From Paraburkholderia franconis (GTDB lineage: Bacteria; Pseudomonadota; Gammaproteobacteria; Burkholderiales; Burkholderiaceae), in NCBI RefSeq assembly GCF_009362735.1, contig NZ_WHNP01000005.1:124001-188000 (forward strand): a DNA stretch of 64,000 nucleotides. Reading direction: 5' to 3'. Below are positions 24,122-32,821 of the stretch, piece after piece. The notes below the pieces were generated by a model. That model searched no databases and was not told where the DNA came from. It saw only the letters and a list, made by a program, of their open reading frames with translations. Position 1 is the first letter of the stretch, and each line of letters opens with the position of its first letter. The position numbers were made by a program, and so were the translations under genes.

Positions 24122-24858
24122 GCGACAAGACAGAAGCCACGACTCCTCAAAGGCTGCGACGCGCGCGCAAGGAAGGGGACATCGCGAAGAGCGCGCACGT
24201 GACGACGGCGGTGAGCGGCCTCTTCTGGTGGCTGTTTCTGGTGATCGAAGCGCCGCATGTCTATCAGGTCTGCGTACATGTGGTGGAAACGGTCGTGCAG
24301 ATCGATCAGACGCGGCCGTTCGCCGAGCGCTACGTGCAGGTAACGGGCGCGCTCGCAGAGGCGCTGACCGTCGTGCTCGCGACGCTCGGCGTCGGCGCGC
24401 TTGCGATCGTCGTGCCCGAAGCAGCGCAAACAGGCGGTGTGATCGCCTTCAAGCGCGTGCTGCCGGACATCAAACGCCTGAATCCGGTGACAGGAATCAA
24501 GAACCTGTTCGGCCTGAAGACGCTGATCGACACCGCGATCACGCTGGCGCAGTTTTCCATCTTGCTGTTCATCTTCTGGCATGCGCTCGCGACATGGTGC
24601 ACGCAGCTGCTGCCCTCGTTTGCGCTTTCGTTCGCTGGACAGCTGAGCGCAACAGGCCAGTCGCTTGCGCGTCTGCTGGCCATGATGAGCGTGTCGCAAC
24701 TCGCACCCGCCGCTGTCGACTTCGGATTGCAGCGCTTTCAGTGGCGGCGGCGGCTGAGAATGGACAAGAACGAAATCAAGCGTGAATACCGCGACGAAGA
24801 GGGCGATCCGCACATCAAGGGTCGCCGCCGAGCCATGCACAGGGAGTTGAGCCGCTGA
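24118..24858 (+). CDS. sctU: T3SS export switch protein SctU, lacking the NPTH autoprotease domain
   Basis: A 246-residue FlhB/SctU protein. The N-terminus (KTEATTPQRLRRARKEGDIA), four TM helices and the start of the cytoplasmic linker (MDKNEIKREYRDEEGDPHIK, then GRRRAMHRELSR) are all well conserved. The frame then stops, about ten residues before the NPTH self-cleavage site of homologues such as YscU (354 residues). The whole C-terminal autoprotease/switch domain is missing and no NPTH motif occurs in any frame of the window. The sctV start follows one base later, so there is no room for remnants. Normal SctU splits at N-P to switch the apparatus from needle to effector export. This form could only serve as a gate component. 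Confidence 0.93.
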   Translation: MSDKTEATTPQRLRRARKEGDIAKSAHVTTAVSGLFWWLFLVIEAPHVYQVCVHVVETVVQIDQTRPFAERYVQVTGALAEALTVVLATLGVGALAIVVPEAAQTGGVIAFKRVLPDIKRLNPVTGIKNLFGLKTLIDTAITLAQFSILLFIFWHALATWCTQLLPSFALSFAGQLSATGQSLARLLAMMSVSQLAPAAVDFGLQRFQWRRRLRMDKNEIKREYRDEEGDPHIKGRRRAMHRELSR

Positions 24859-24859
24859 C

Positions 24860-26944
24860 ATGATGAAGAATTCGAAGTTGGGCGGCATCGACGTGCCGGG
24901 CCTGATTGCACGACATGCTGATCTCGCGGCGGGGGGTGGCCTGCTCTGCGTGCTGATGTTGCTGATCCTGCCCGTTCCCCCATTCATACTCGATCTGTTC
25001 ATCTGCGTGAGTTTCACGGCCAGCTTCGTGATGCTCACGGCGACGATCTACGCCGCGAGGCCGGTGGAGCTATCGAGCTTTCCGTCCTTGCTTCTCGTGA
25101 CGACATTATTGAGGCTCGCGCTCGCGATTGCGTCGACAAAGATGATTCTGCTCAACGCGCATGCCGGACAGATCATCGGTGCTTTTGGCGAGATAGTGGT
25201 TGGCGGCAATGTGGCCGTCGGTATCGTGGTGTTCGTCGTGTTGTCGGCGATCCAGTTCATCGTTGTCGCGAAGGGAGCGGACCGCGTCGCCGAAGTGTCG
25301 GCACGCTTTACGCTCGACGGCATTCCCGGTCGCCAGATGAGCATCGACGCCGATCTGCGCAGCGGGCTGATCGCTCCGTCCGACGCCGGCCGGCTGCGTG
25401 GCGAGCTGGAACGCGAAACCTATTTCTATGGCTCGCTCGACGGCGCGATGAAGTTCGTCAAGGGCGACGCCATTGCGGGGCTCGTCGTCGCGCTTGTGAA
25501 TATCGCCGGCGGTCTTGCCGTTGGCATCGCTCAACGAGGCATGTCGTTCAGCGACGCGCTGCACACGTACACGATCCTGACGGTTGGCGATGGTCTCGTG
25601 TCGCAGATTCCGTCGCTGATCGTATCCATCTCGGCGGGCTTGCTGGTCACGCGTGTGTCGTCGGGCAGCGGTGGCGGGAATCTCGGCGGAGATATCTTCA
25701 GGCAGCTCTCGCTGCATCCGAAGGCGCTGGCGATGGCGGGCACCGCATGTCTTGCGCTCGCGGCGATTCCCGGGTTTCCTCACGTCCAGTTCGTTCTCGC
25801 GGCGGCCGCGCTGATCGGCATGGCCGTGGCGATGATACGCGAGCGTGCAGCGACGGACCGCTCGGTGCGGCCGAAAATGCCGGCGATGACGCGCGATGGC
25901 GCAAGCTACGTGCAGCGCCTTCTCGACGACGTGGAGCTGGGCACGAGCTCGCTGCTTCGGGTGCGGCTTGGCGCAGCGGCCTGCGAAGCGCTGCGTCCGG
26001 ACGAACTCAACCGGCGGCTCGCGCAATTGCGCCGCGACCTGACGGTGCGTCTCGGCGTGCCGTTTCCGGGCCTTGGACTGTTGCGCGATACACGTCTCGA
26101 AGAACATCGCTATATCGTCGATATCGACGACGTGCCCGTCTCCGGCGGCTCGCTCGTCGCGGGCCACGTGCTGATGAGCGGCGATGCGGCGCGCGTGACG
26201 ATAGACGGCATGCCGGGCTATCACCCTCGCGCGGAGAAGTCGGTGTGGGTGCCCGCGCAGTCGGCCGCTGCGATCGACGACGCGCAAGTCACGAAATCGA
26301 GTGCCGACGCAGCGCTCTGCGATCACCTGACGGAGGTGTGCGAGCAGCGTGCCGCGTCGTTTGTCGGCACACAGGAGACGCGCTTTCTGCTGAATCAGAT
26401 CAACCTCGAATTCCGCGAACTCGTGACGCAGGTTCAACAGGCGGTCACCACGGTACAGCTTGCTTCCGTGCTGCGCAGTCTGCTTGAGCAGCGAGTGCCG
26501 ATCCGCAATCTGCGCGGCATTCTCGAAGCCATCGTTCGCGTGCCGGACGGCGAGCGCTCGCTCGACCGGATGGTGCGCGAGGCACGCATCGCGCTCGCGC
26601 CGCAACTGGTGCGCTCACACGCGGATCTGAACAACTGGGAAGTGAACGCCGCCGTGCTCGAACCATCATGGGAAGCCGATCTCGAAGCGCAAATTGCCGA
26701 TGATCCCAACGGCGAGCCGCAATGCGCGCTCGACGCCGATCAACTGGAAAGCGTGCAGCGGGTTTTTGCGGCTCAAAACAGTACGGCGCGCGTCGTCGTG
26801 ACGACGGCTCGTCTGCGTCCTCATCTCGCGCACGTTCTGCGCATGCTGGGCATTCGCACCGAAGTGCTCGCGATGGAGGAAATTCCACGCGACACGTATC
26901 GCGTCCGCGTGATCGCGACGCTCGCGCCGGCTCGATCTTTGTAA
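24860..26944 (+). CDS. sctV: T3SS export gate protein SctV
   Basis: A 694-residue FlhA/SctV protein. The N-terminal half has seven to eight TM helices with the conserved LLVTTLLRLALAIASTKMIL and the cytoplasmic loop ARFTLDGIPGRQMSIDADLR. The C-terminal half is the nonameric cytoplasmic ring that binds chaperone-substrate complexes (SD1-SD4). Length is normal, so this gate protein, unlike SctU next to it, is complete. An in-frame ATG at 24863 is an alternative start. Confidence 0.95.
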   Translation: MMKNSKLGGIDVPGLIARHADLAAGGGLLCVLMLLILPVPPFILDLFICVSFTASFVMLTATIYAARPVELSSFPSLLLVTTLLRLALAIASTKMILLNAHAGQIIGAFGEIVVGGNVAVGIVVFVVLSAIQFIVVAKGADRVAEVSARFTLDGIPGRQMSIDADLRSGLIAPSDAGRLRGELERETYFYGSLDGAMKFVKGDAIAGLVVALVNIAGGLAVGIAQRGMSFSDALHTYTILTVGDGLVSQIPSLIVSISAGLLVTRVSSGSGGGNLGGDIFRQLSLHPKALAMAGTACLALAAIPGFPHVQFVLAAAALIGMAVAMIRERAATDRSVRPKMPAMTRDGASYVQRLLDDVELGTSSLLRVRLGAAACEALRPDELNRRLAQLRRDLTVRLGVPFPGLGLLRDTRLEEHRYIVDIDDVPVSGGSLVAGHVLMSGDAARVTIDGMPGYHPRAEKSVWVPAQSAAAIDDAQVTKSSADAALCDHLTEVCEQRAASFVGTQETRFLLNQINLEFRELVTQVQQAVTTVQLASVLRSLLEQRVPIRNLRGILEAIVRVPDGERSLDRMVREARIALAPQLVRSHADLNNWEVNAAVLEPSWEADLEAQIADDPNGEPQCALDADQLESVQRVFAAQNSTARVVVTTARLRPHLAHVLRMLGIRTEVLAMEEIPRDTYRVRVIATLAPARSL

Positions 26945-26947
26945 TCG

Positions 26948-28276
26948 ATGAACGACAAGATGAAAACGCTCGTGCCAGCGCCGCGGCTGCTGTCGAGCCC
27001 GCCGGCGCTCAATGCCAGGATCGTCGAAGCCCGGGGCGTCGTCGTTCGTGTAGTGGGCGCGTCGCTGCGCATCGGCGAAATGGTGCGGCTTATCCGGCCC
27101 GATACGCTCGAAGCGCAACTCGGCGAGGTGGTCGGCTTCACTCAGGACGGGGCACTCGTCGTGCCGCTCGACGGGCTCGCGGGATTGTCGAATATCACCA
27201 GGGTCGAAGGCTGCGGGCTCGAATGGGGGCGCGTCGACGCGCCCGCGTTGCTCGGGCGGGTGGTCGACGGGCTAGGCCGGCCGCTCGACGGCGGCCCGAC
27301 TCCAGCAACGGCAAGCGCGCGGCAGTCGGCGGGCGGGCTGATGCGTATCAATCCACTCGACCGCCCGGTGATTTCCACGCCATTCGCGACGGGTGTGCGG
27401 GCAATCGACGGCCTCTTGTCCTGTGGAGTCGGTCAGCGGGTCGGCATCTTCGCGCCGGCAGGCGGCGGCAAGAGCACGCTGATGGGCATGATCGCGAATG
27501 GCGCGACCGTCGATGCGATTGTCGTCGCGCTGATCGGCGAGCGTGGCCGCGAAGTGGCCGAGTTCATTCACGATCACCTCGGTTCACGGCGCGCGTCGTC
27601 GGTGGTAATCGCGTCGACGTCCGAGCGGCCGGCGGCGGAGCGCATCAAGGCCGCCGAGCTTGCGTGCAGCGTCGCGAGCGAACTGCGCGCCGACGGAAAG
27701 CAGGTTCTGCTGCTGTTCGATTCCCTGACGCGCTATGCGCGCGCGCTGCGTGAGGTCGGACTTGCGGTCGGCGAGCCGCCCGTGCGCCGCGGCTATCCTC
27801 CGCGCGTATTCGCCGAGATGCCGAAGCTAGTCGAAGCGGCGGGGCTCACGCGGCAGGGCGCGGTCACTGCGTTCTTCACCGTGCTGGCCGAAGACGAAGA
27901 GATGTCGGACCCTATCGCGGAAGAGGCGCGCTCGCTGCTCGACGGGCACATCCAGCTGTCGGGTCGCCTCGGCGCGGCAGGACACTATCCGGCCATCGAT
28001 GTGCTGAAGAGCAAGAGCCGCGTGATGACGCGCGTGACGGACCTCGCGCATCGCGACAATGCCAGCCGGGTGCGTGGCTGGATGAGCCGGTATCAGGAAC
28101 TCGAGTTGCTGCTGCAGATCGGCGAATACCGGCGTGGAAATGATCTCGCAAGCGATCAGGCAATCGAGCGGCACGAGATGATCGAGCGCTTTCTTCGTCA
28201 GCGTCATGACGAATATTGCGACTGGGAGAACACGATTGCGTCGCTGCGCGCGCTTTGCCGTGAGCCGCGCAAATGA
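26948..28276 (+). CDS. sctN: T3SS ATPase SctN
   Basis: A 442-residue F1-beta-like ATPase. Walker A is GIFAPAGGGKST (about 166-177), Walker B is VLLLFDSLTRYARA, and the family segments IGERGREVAEFI, RRGYPPRVFAEMPKLVEAAG and AGHYPAIDVLKSKSRV are all present. It unfolds substrates and detaches chaperones at the sorting platform. All catalytic motifs look intact. Three bases separate it from sctV; it overlaps sctO by 4. Confidence 0.95.
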   Translation: MNDKMKTLVPAPRLLSSPPALNARIVEARGVVVRVVGASLRIGEMVRLIRPDTLEAQLGEVVGFTQDGALVVPLDGLAGLSNITRVEGCGLEWGRVDAPALLGRVVDGLGRPLDGGPTPATASARQSAGGLMRINPLDRPVISTPFATGVRAIDGLLSCGVGQRVGIFAPAGGGKSTLMGMIANGATVDAIVVALIGERGREVAEFIHDHLGSRRASSVVIASTSERPAAERIKAAELACSVASELRADGKQVLLLFDSLTRYARALREVGLAVGEPPVRRGYPPRVFAEMPKLVEAAGLTRQGAVTAFFTVLAEDEEMSDPIAEEARSLLDGHIQLSGRLGAAGHYPAIDVLKSKSRVMTRVTDLAHRDNASRVRGWMSRYQELELLLQIGEYRRGNDLASDQAIERHEMIERFLRQRHDEYCDWENTIASLRALCREPRK

Positions 28277-28698
28277 AGGACGCGGCGCAGCTGCGCTTGT
28301 GGGCGCTGCTTGCACGCGTCCGGCAGCTACGAGTCGAGCGCAAGCGCCGCCTCTTGAACGAGGCTCGCGTTCAGGTCCAGCGCGCAGCAGCCGAAACCGC
28401 GCGGCAAAGAAATGCGATCGCGTGTCATGAGGCAAGGCGCTGCGAGATTCTCGCCGCATGCGCGTATGGTGATCGAAGGGCGCCGCTGTGGCGGCTGGCC
28501 TTGCATCGGCACGACGCCGGCAGGTTCGCACTGGAAGAGGCGCTTGCTGTCGCGTTACGCGCCGAACGGCTGGCAGAGGTGCAGGTCGTATCCGCGTCCC
28601 GCGCCTTGCAGCGGGAAATGTTTGGCGCGGCCGATGCACGGGAGCGCGGACGCCGTCTCAAGGCTGCGCAGCAGGAGGGCGGCGATCCAGAAGACTGA
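28273..28698 (+). CDS. sctO: T3SS stalk protein SctO
   Basis: A 141-residue, Arg/Ala-rich, almost wholly helical protein following the ATPase gene, the usual place of SctO (YscO/HrpB7, FliJ-like). Repeated coiled-coil stretches (RVRQLRVERKRRLLNEARVQ) fit a central stalk inserting in the ATPase ring. Sequence conservation in this family is low. The operon ends here: no sctP follows. Confidence 0.75.
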   Translation: MKDAAQLRLWALLARVRQLRVERKRRLLNEARVQVQRAAAETARQRNAIACHEARRCEILAACAYGDRRAPLWRLALHRHDAGRFALEEALAVALRAERLAEVQVVSASRALQREMFGAADARERGRRLKAAQQEGGDPED

Positions 28699-28778
28699 TG
28701 GTCAAACGGTGAATGGAGCACGCTGTTATCGGCTGTGCGAGCTTGCGGCACTCTTGCGGTACGGAAAGATCACTCATT

Positions 28779-28801
28779 GGGTCGCCGTATTCCGGCGACC
28801 C
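28779..28801. terminator. hairpin between convergent sctO and DUF1521 genes
   Basis: GGGTCGCC (28779-28786) and GGCGACCC (28794-28801) form a perfect 8-bp stem with a 7-base loop in the gap between convergent genes. No T-run follows on either strand, so efficiency is uncertain. Confidence 0.5.
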
Positions 28802-28810
28802 TGACTACGA

Positions 28811-29611
28811 TCAGTGCTTGCTGAAGTCCCCCGCAGTCGGCGCGCGGCCCGTCTGCGGATCGATCCAGCCTTTGCCCTTGCCATTGGAGACGAGCGAATA
28901 GCCGTCCGGTGTCTCTGCGTCGAGCTGGCGACCGTTGTGTTGGTGTTGCACGGTCAGCGGATTGCTGTCCTTCTCGCTCAGACCGTGAACCACGTAAGCG
29001 TCGTTGCCCCGCGTGATCGTCACATTGTCGGCGTAGCTGACATTGCCCTGCGACTGTGTCCCGACAGTCACCTTCGTCCCATTAGGCAGATTGAACGACA
29101 TTGGGCCTTTGAACATGCCCGACGTGCCATTGGTGTCGATGTGAGGATCACCCCAGATACGGGTCGTCTCGGCCGTCTGCTTGTTCGTCATGTTGATCGA
29201 CGAGTCTTTCTTGTTCAGATCGAGCTTGTAGTCGCCAAGATCGATGGACGACTTGCCGTCCTTGACCTCCGTATTGCTCCAGTTGTTGTTCTGGCCACCA
29301 CAGGTCGGAGCGTCTTGCTGGTACCGGAAGCTGTCGTAACTGAACGACTGCTCAAAACCAAACGGGCCACTGGACTGGTGAAAGTTGCTCGCGGACATCT
29401 GCTCAGAGATGCCATGCGGCGTTTGCGAATACTGCTGCGAATAACTCGTTGCATCGATTTCCTGGCTCGGCATGAAGTTACCGCCAAAGCCAGGTTCAAA
29501 CGGGATGGGATTGAACGGTTGCATCACGCTTTGAGACAGGGCGCGGGTCCCCGTGAATGCGGATGACATGTCGATGAATGCGTGGGCGGTACTGTCGAAT
29601 GTTGCTTGCAT
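28811..29611 (-). CDS. DUF1521 (MIIA) self-cleaving protein, NopE-like T3SS effector candidate
   Basis: A 266-residue protein. The N-terminal 120 residues are Ser/Gln/Asn/Phe-rich and low in charge, as expected of a type III secretion signal. Residues 145-250 form a DUF1521 domain: TRIWGDPHIDTNGTSGMFKG, then FNLPNGTKVTVGT and a beta-rich C-terminus. This is the metal-ion-inducible autocleavage domain of Bradyrhizobium NopE1, which cuts itself at GD|PH in calcium. The matching bond here is D155-P156. NopE1 has two copies; here there is one. ATG 29611 with AAGGAATC upstream. It lies right after the T3SS operon on the opposite strand. Confidence 0.85.
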   Translation of the reverse strand: MQATFDSTAHAFIDMSSAFTGTRALSQSVMQPFNPIPFEPGFGGNFMPSQEIDATSYSQQYSQTPHGISEQMSASNFHQSSGPFGFEQSFSYDSFRYQQDAPTCGGQNNNWSNTEVKDGKSSIDLGDYKLDLNKKDSSINMTNKQTAETTRIWGDPHIDTNGTSGMFKGPMSFNLPNGTKVTVGTQSQGNVSYADNVTITRGNDAYVVHGLSEKDSNPLTVQHQHNGRQLDAETPDGYSLVSNGKGKGWIDPQTGRAPTAGDFSKH

Positions 29612-30000
29612 GGATGATTCCTTGAACGGTTGATTCTTCAATCAGGATGGTTGTTTGCAACTGCCGGAAAAAACAGGCTCGGGCCTGTTCGATCCGGTAG
29701 GCGTAGTCTAGAGATCAATGGCCTGCCGCATGTACTGAATAGATAACGCATCGCGAATTGCGCCAGACGATGAAACGATCACGCCTGAGAGCTGAGATAC
29801 GCGCATGGCAGCGTTAGCGCGCCGAGGCGCTCGCCGGGTGAGCGCGCGACGGCTGCGAAGCCGCTCCCGCTCTCCTCGCGACAACGTGCACCGAACGCAG
29901 GCGACGCCATCGCACAGCACAGGTGTTCCGCCCGATCGATAACGCCGCACCGGGCGCGATGAAGGGGCGTCCGGTCGCGCTCGGGCGGAGCGGATCGCAT
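29612..30000. other. 389-bp gap between two effector candidates
   Basis: Contains the promoter side of the DUF1521 gene and the 3' side of the 804-residue effector candidate. No gene with a ribosome-binding site and no clear terminator was found. Confidence 0.4.
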
Positions 30001-32415
30001 CTATTTCCACCAGCTCCACAGCCCCGATCTCTGCTCCGGACGGTGATACATCTCCAGGGTGTTGCCTGTATCTTCATCGACGTACGGCGCTGCCTCGTCG
30101 ACCAGCTTGTTGATGTCATATTCGACACCGCCGAAATCGCCTTCGTCCAGACTCTGGGCCTGCCCGTTGCGCGTCACGGTGTCGTCGAGGTCGATGCCAA
30201 GCACGTATTCGCGGCCGTCCTCCTTCACTGTCTTGAGCAGCACGACGGTGTGCATCCCCGAGTAATTGGAGTCGGGCCGCGCGATGTTACGGGCGCTGAG
30301 GACGACTGGCCCTTTATCGAGTTCGGCGCGCAACTGCTGTGCGGTGAGCCGTCCAGTGGAAACGGGGATAAGGCGCCCATCGGGCACGTCGGCCGCATGC
30401 TTTGCCACGCTGCCGTGATCGAGGAAGCAGGTATGAGGATTCTGAGGCTTCAGCATCTTCGACTGAACCAGTTTGGCGACGCGCGGATCGCTCATGAAAC
30501 GCTTCAGCGAAACCAGCCGCGACAACGGGCTGCCGCCTTTCAGGCCGACGTCGGGGTTGATCATCCACGTGCGGCTGGCCGGATCGTATTTCACCGGATA
30601 GGCGTAGCGGCCCGGCGAGTCCGGATGAACCACGCGCCACGTATCGTTGGCGGCATCGTAGTCGACCGCGTAATGTTGATCGCCGTTCTTGATGTAGTGG
30701 CGGAACTGATCGTCCGTGTAAACGCCCGGGGCATTTTCATCCGGTTTCAGACTGGTTGCGTCGACCTGCACCCGATAGCCTTCGGGCACGGGCAGCGACT
30801 CGCCCTTGATGCGCGCTTTCGCGGCGAGTAGCGCCGGGTCGTACGTCGGCCCTTCCGGAACCTGTAGGTAACGGGGTTGCACCGTGCCTGCCACCTCTTC
30901 GGTCGTGCCGCCCACGGCCCCTTCGCCTGTCGTCCTTGCCGTGCCTGTCGACAAGCGCACCAGTGTGGAGCCCCCATTGCCGTCTTCTTCAGCTTCCCTG
31001 GCGACGTCCGAAACAAAGGAGGCAATCCGCGTCTCAACGAAACCGGCCGGATCGAGGAAGCCCAATATGCCGGATGCGAACTCGATCCCCATACGGGCCT
31101 CAGGCGAGAGAACCGAAGCTTCGTCGAGAACGGCCGTGAGCGGAGCCAGCGGCGTCATGCCAAGCACGAAGCGGATGAATCCCTCCGCAACCTGTAGATA
31201 CGGCCGTACTTTCCGGTTGCTCGCCTCGAGCTCCGCTTTGGTCGTGTCCTTGAGGACCCCTGTATATCGGTCGGCAAGATCGCGTATGTAGTCGGGGCCG
31301 GCAGGCGGGGGATCATTCAGAATGCCCGTGTAATTTGGCGCGCCACCGACGCCGGCTTCGTTGAGTGGTATGCCGGCCTGGACTGCCCATTTGTCGAGCA
31401 TGCTGCGCAAATCTACGTCGTCGCGCATCCGCTGAGTGAAGGCAAGGATGCGGCGGTCCGCGACGTCATCCTCGCCCATGCCGGCGTTCAGCGAAAAGAG
31501 CTTGTCGCCGATCGATTTGTAGCGCGCCAGCGGATCGGTGATCTGGCCTGCCTCCTCGATAATCTGGCTGACGTACCGGTTTGCATCCTCCCACTTTTTT
31601 TTATCCTCGGCGACGTACTTGTCGATGCCGATCATCGCTGTCTGCTGCAACACGGATTTCAGCGATACCGCATCCCTGAAGATTTTTTCCCTTGATGCTG
31701 CATCCGGTGCGTCGAGGAACTTCTGGCGCATCTCCTTGAGCTGTGCGAGCCGTTGCTTGTCGTCAGCGTTCAGATAGCCCGCGCCGAGGGGCTCGTTGAA
31801 CACAGAAAGCACGCGTTCCAGCGGATCGTTGATCGCATTGTTGTATTCGTTCCGAATGTCATCCTGAAGCGACAGCAGCTTCGCCTTGATCAGGTTTTTC
31901 GCATCCGCTGATGTGGCATTCCGGTATACGGCGTCGAGCGTGGCAAGCGCGCCTGCGTAGAACTCGCGGGCAGTGGGCGACAACGCGGCGAGCAGCGCCT
32001 GCGAGTCCCATACGCGACTCTCGAAGTCCTGCACGTCGGGCGGATAGCCGGCCATATCCATCTCGCACACCTTCTGCAGTTTATCCGCTATGCCCGCATC
32101 GTTGGACACCCCAAGCGGCATTCCTTGACGACCTTGCGCCGTCGAATCGAATACGTAGCTCAAGTGCAGAAGTTCGTCTGAAGTTGCACCTGCCAACGGC
32201 TCACGAGCCGAACTGCCGATGGGCGTCTTCGGGGGCGTGGGTACTTTTTGGGGCGTCGTGGGTTGCACGTCACCGCCCGGGTTATCCGTTTTCTTACTTT
32301 CGGGATGCAGATAGTCGCCGCCGTAGCGGCCCGAATTGTCTGGAGTCGGTTGGTCCTGTCCATCGTGGTCGATCTTGTAGACCGGGTAAGTCGGGCCGAT
32401 TGTGGATACGCTCAT
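30001..32415 (-). CDS. large T3SS effector candidate with C-terminal papain-like Cys/His/Asp triad
   Basis: An 804-residue protein. The first 70 residues are Pro/Thr/Ser/Gly-rich and disordered-looking, as in type III signals. The middle is helical. About residues 560-640 hold a segment of the form YIKNGDQHYAVDYDAANDTW, RVVHPDSPGRYAYPVKYD, also seen in large toxins and effectors of plant-associated bacteria. The C-terminal 150 residues look like a papain/C39-type protease: Cys663 (NPHTCFLDHGS), a strand GPVVLSARN, His722 (YSGMHTVVLLKTV) and Asp742 (YVLGIDLDDT). ATG 32415 with TTGGAG upstream. Proteolytic function is inferred from the triad spacing; no close named family was recognised. Confidence 0.65.
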   Translation of the reverse strand: MSVSTIGPTYPVYKIDHDGQDQPTPDNSGRYGGDYLHPESKKTDNPGGDVQPTTPQKVPTPPKTPIGSSAREPLAGATSDELLHLSYVFDSTAQGRQGMPLGVSNDAGIADKLQKVCEMDMAGYPPDVQDFESRVWDSQALLAALSPTAREFYAGALATLDAVYRNATSADAKNLIKAKLLSLQDDIRNEYNNAINDPLERVLSVFNEPLGAGYLNADDKQRLAQLKEMRQKFLDAPDAASREKIFRDAVSLKSVLQQTAMIGIDKYVAEDKKKWEDANRYVSQIIEEAGQITDPLARYKSIGDKLFSLNAGMGEDDVADRRILAFTQRMRDDVDLRSMLDKWAVQAGIPLNEAGVGGAPNYTGILNDPPPAGPDYIRDLADRYTGVLKDTTKAELEASNRKVRPYLQVAEGFIRFVLGMTPLAPLTAVLDEASVLSPEARMGIEFASGILGFLDPAGFVETRIASFVSDVAREAEEDGNGGSTLVRLSTGTARTTGEGAVGGTTEEVAGTVQPRYLQVPEGPTYDPALLAAKARIKGESLPVPEGYRVQVDATSLKPDENAPGVYTDDQFRHYIKNGDQHYAVDYDAANDTWRVVHPDSPGRYAYPVKYDPASRTWMINPDVGLKGGSPLSRLVSLKRFMSDPRVAKLVQSKMLKPQNPHTCFLDHGSVAKHAADVPDGRLIPVSTGRLTAQQLRAELDKGPVVLSARNIARPDSNYSGMHTVVLLKTVKEDGREYVLGIDLDDTVTRNGQAQSLDEGDFGGVEYDINKLVDEAAPYVDEDTGNTLEMYHRPEQRSGLWSWWK

Positions 32416-32821
32416 GATTGCTCCAAGGATGTTGTGGACACACATGGGCCCGGCACCAGGAAAGCGCCGGACCACAGCTCATTAAAGCTCGTCTGTCCAG
32501 GCTCTATGTGTTACAGGAGGCAGTACAGGAGCCTTTCGAGAATGCGGCGGTACTTGCCATGGCCGTCGCGCCGGTCCGCGCGCACGTTGCTCCGTCCGGC
32601 ACCGGTTGCGACCGGGATATCGAAGGCCGCGTGGCTTTGCCGGAGGCAAAAAGCGGTTCGGTCAGTGCCCACAGTTCATCATCAATGGCTGGTTTTTCAT
32701 CGACAAACAATAGTCTTTCATATTCATTTAGAATGCCGAACGAAGGCGCCAGGAAGAGCGTTTAGCAAGACGATGTCCATATTCACAATGAGGCAGGAGA
32801 TTTAATGGAGAACAGCAATCT
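32416..32821. other. 406-bp divergent intergenic region
   Basis: Separates the minus-strand effector candidate from the plus-strand permease. The part near the permease (32690-32820) is AT-rich and probably carries its promoter. No further gene or clear operator was recognised. Confidence 0.4.

Noticed and set aside
23818..24858. Earlier start for sctU giving 346 residues, which would match the family length
   Set aside because: The added residues are N-terminal, Arg/Ala-rich and lie within sctT. The conserved SctU start is at 24118, so the normal length is coincidence and the C-terminal domain is truly missing.
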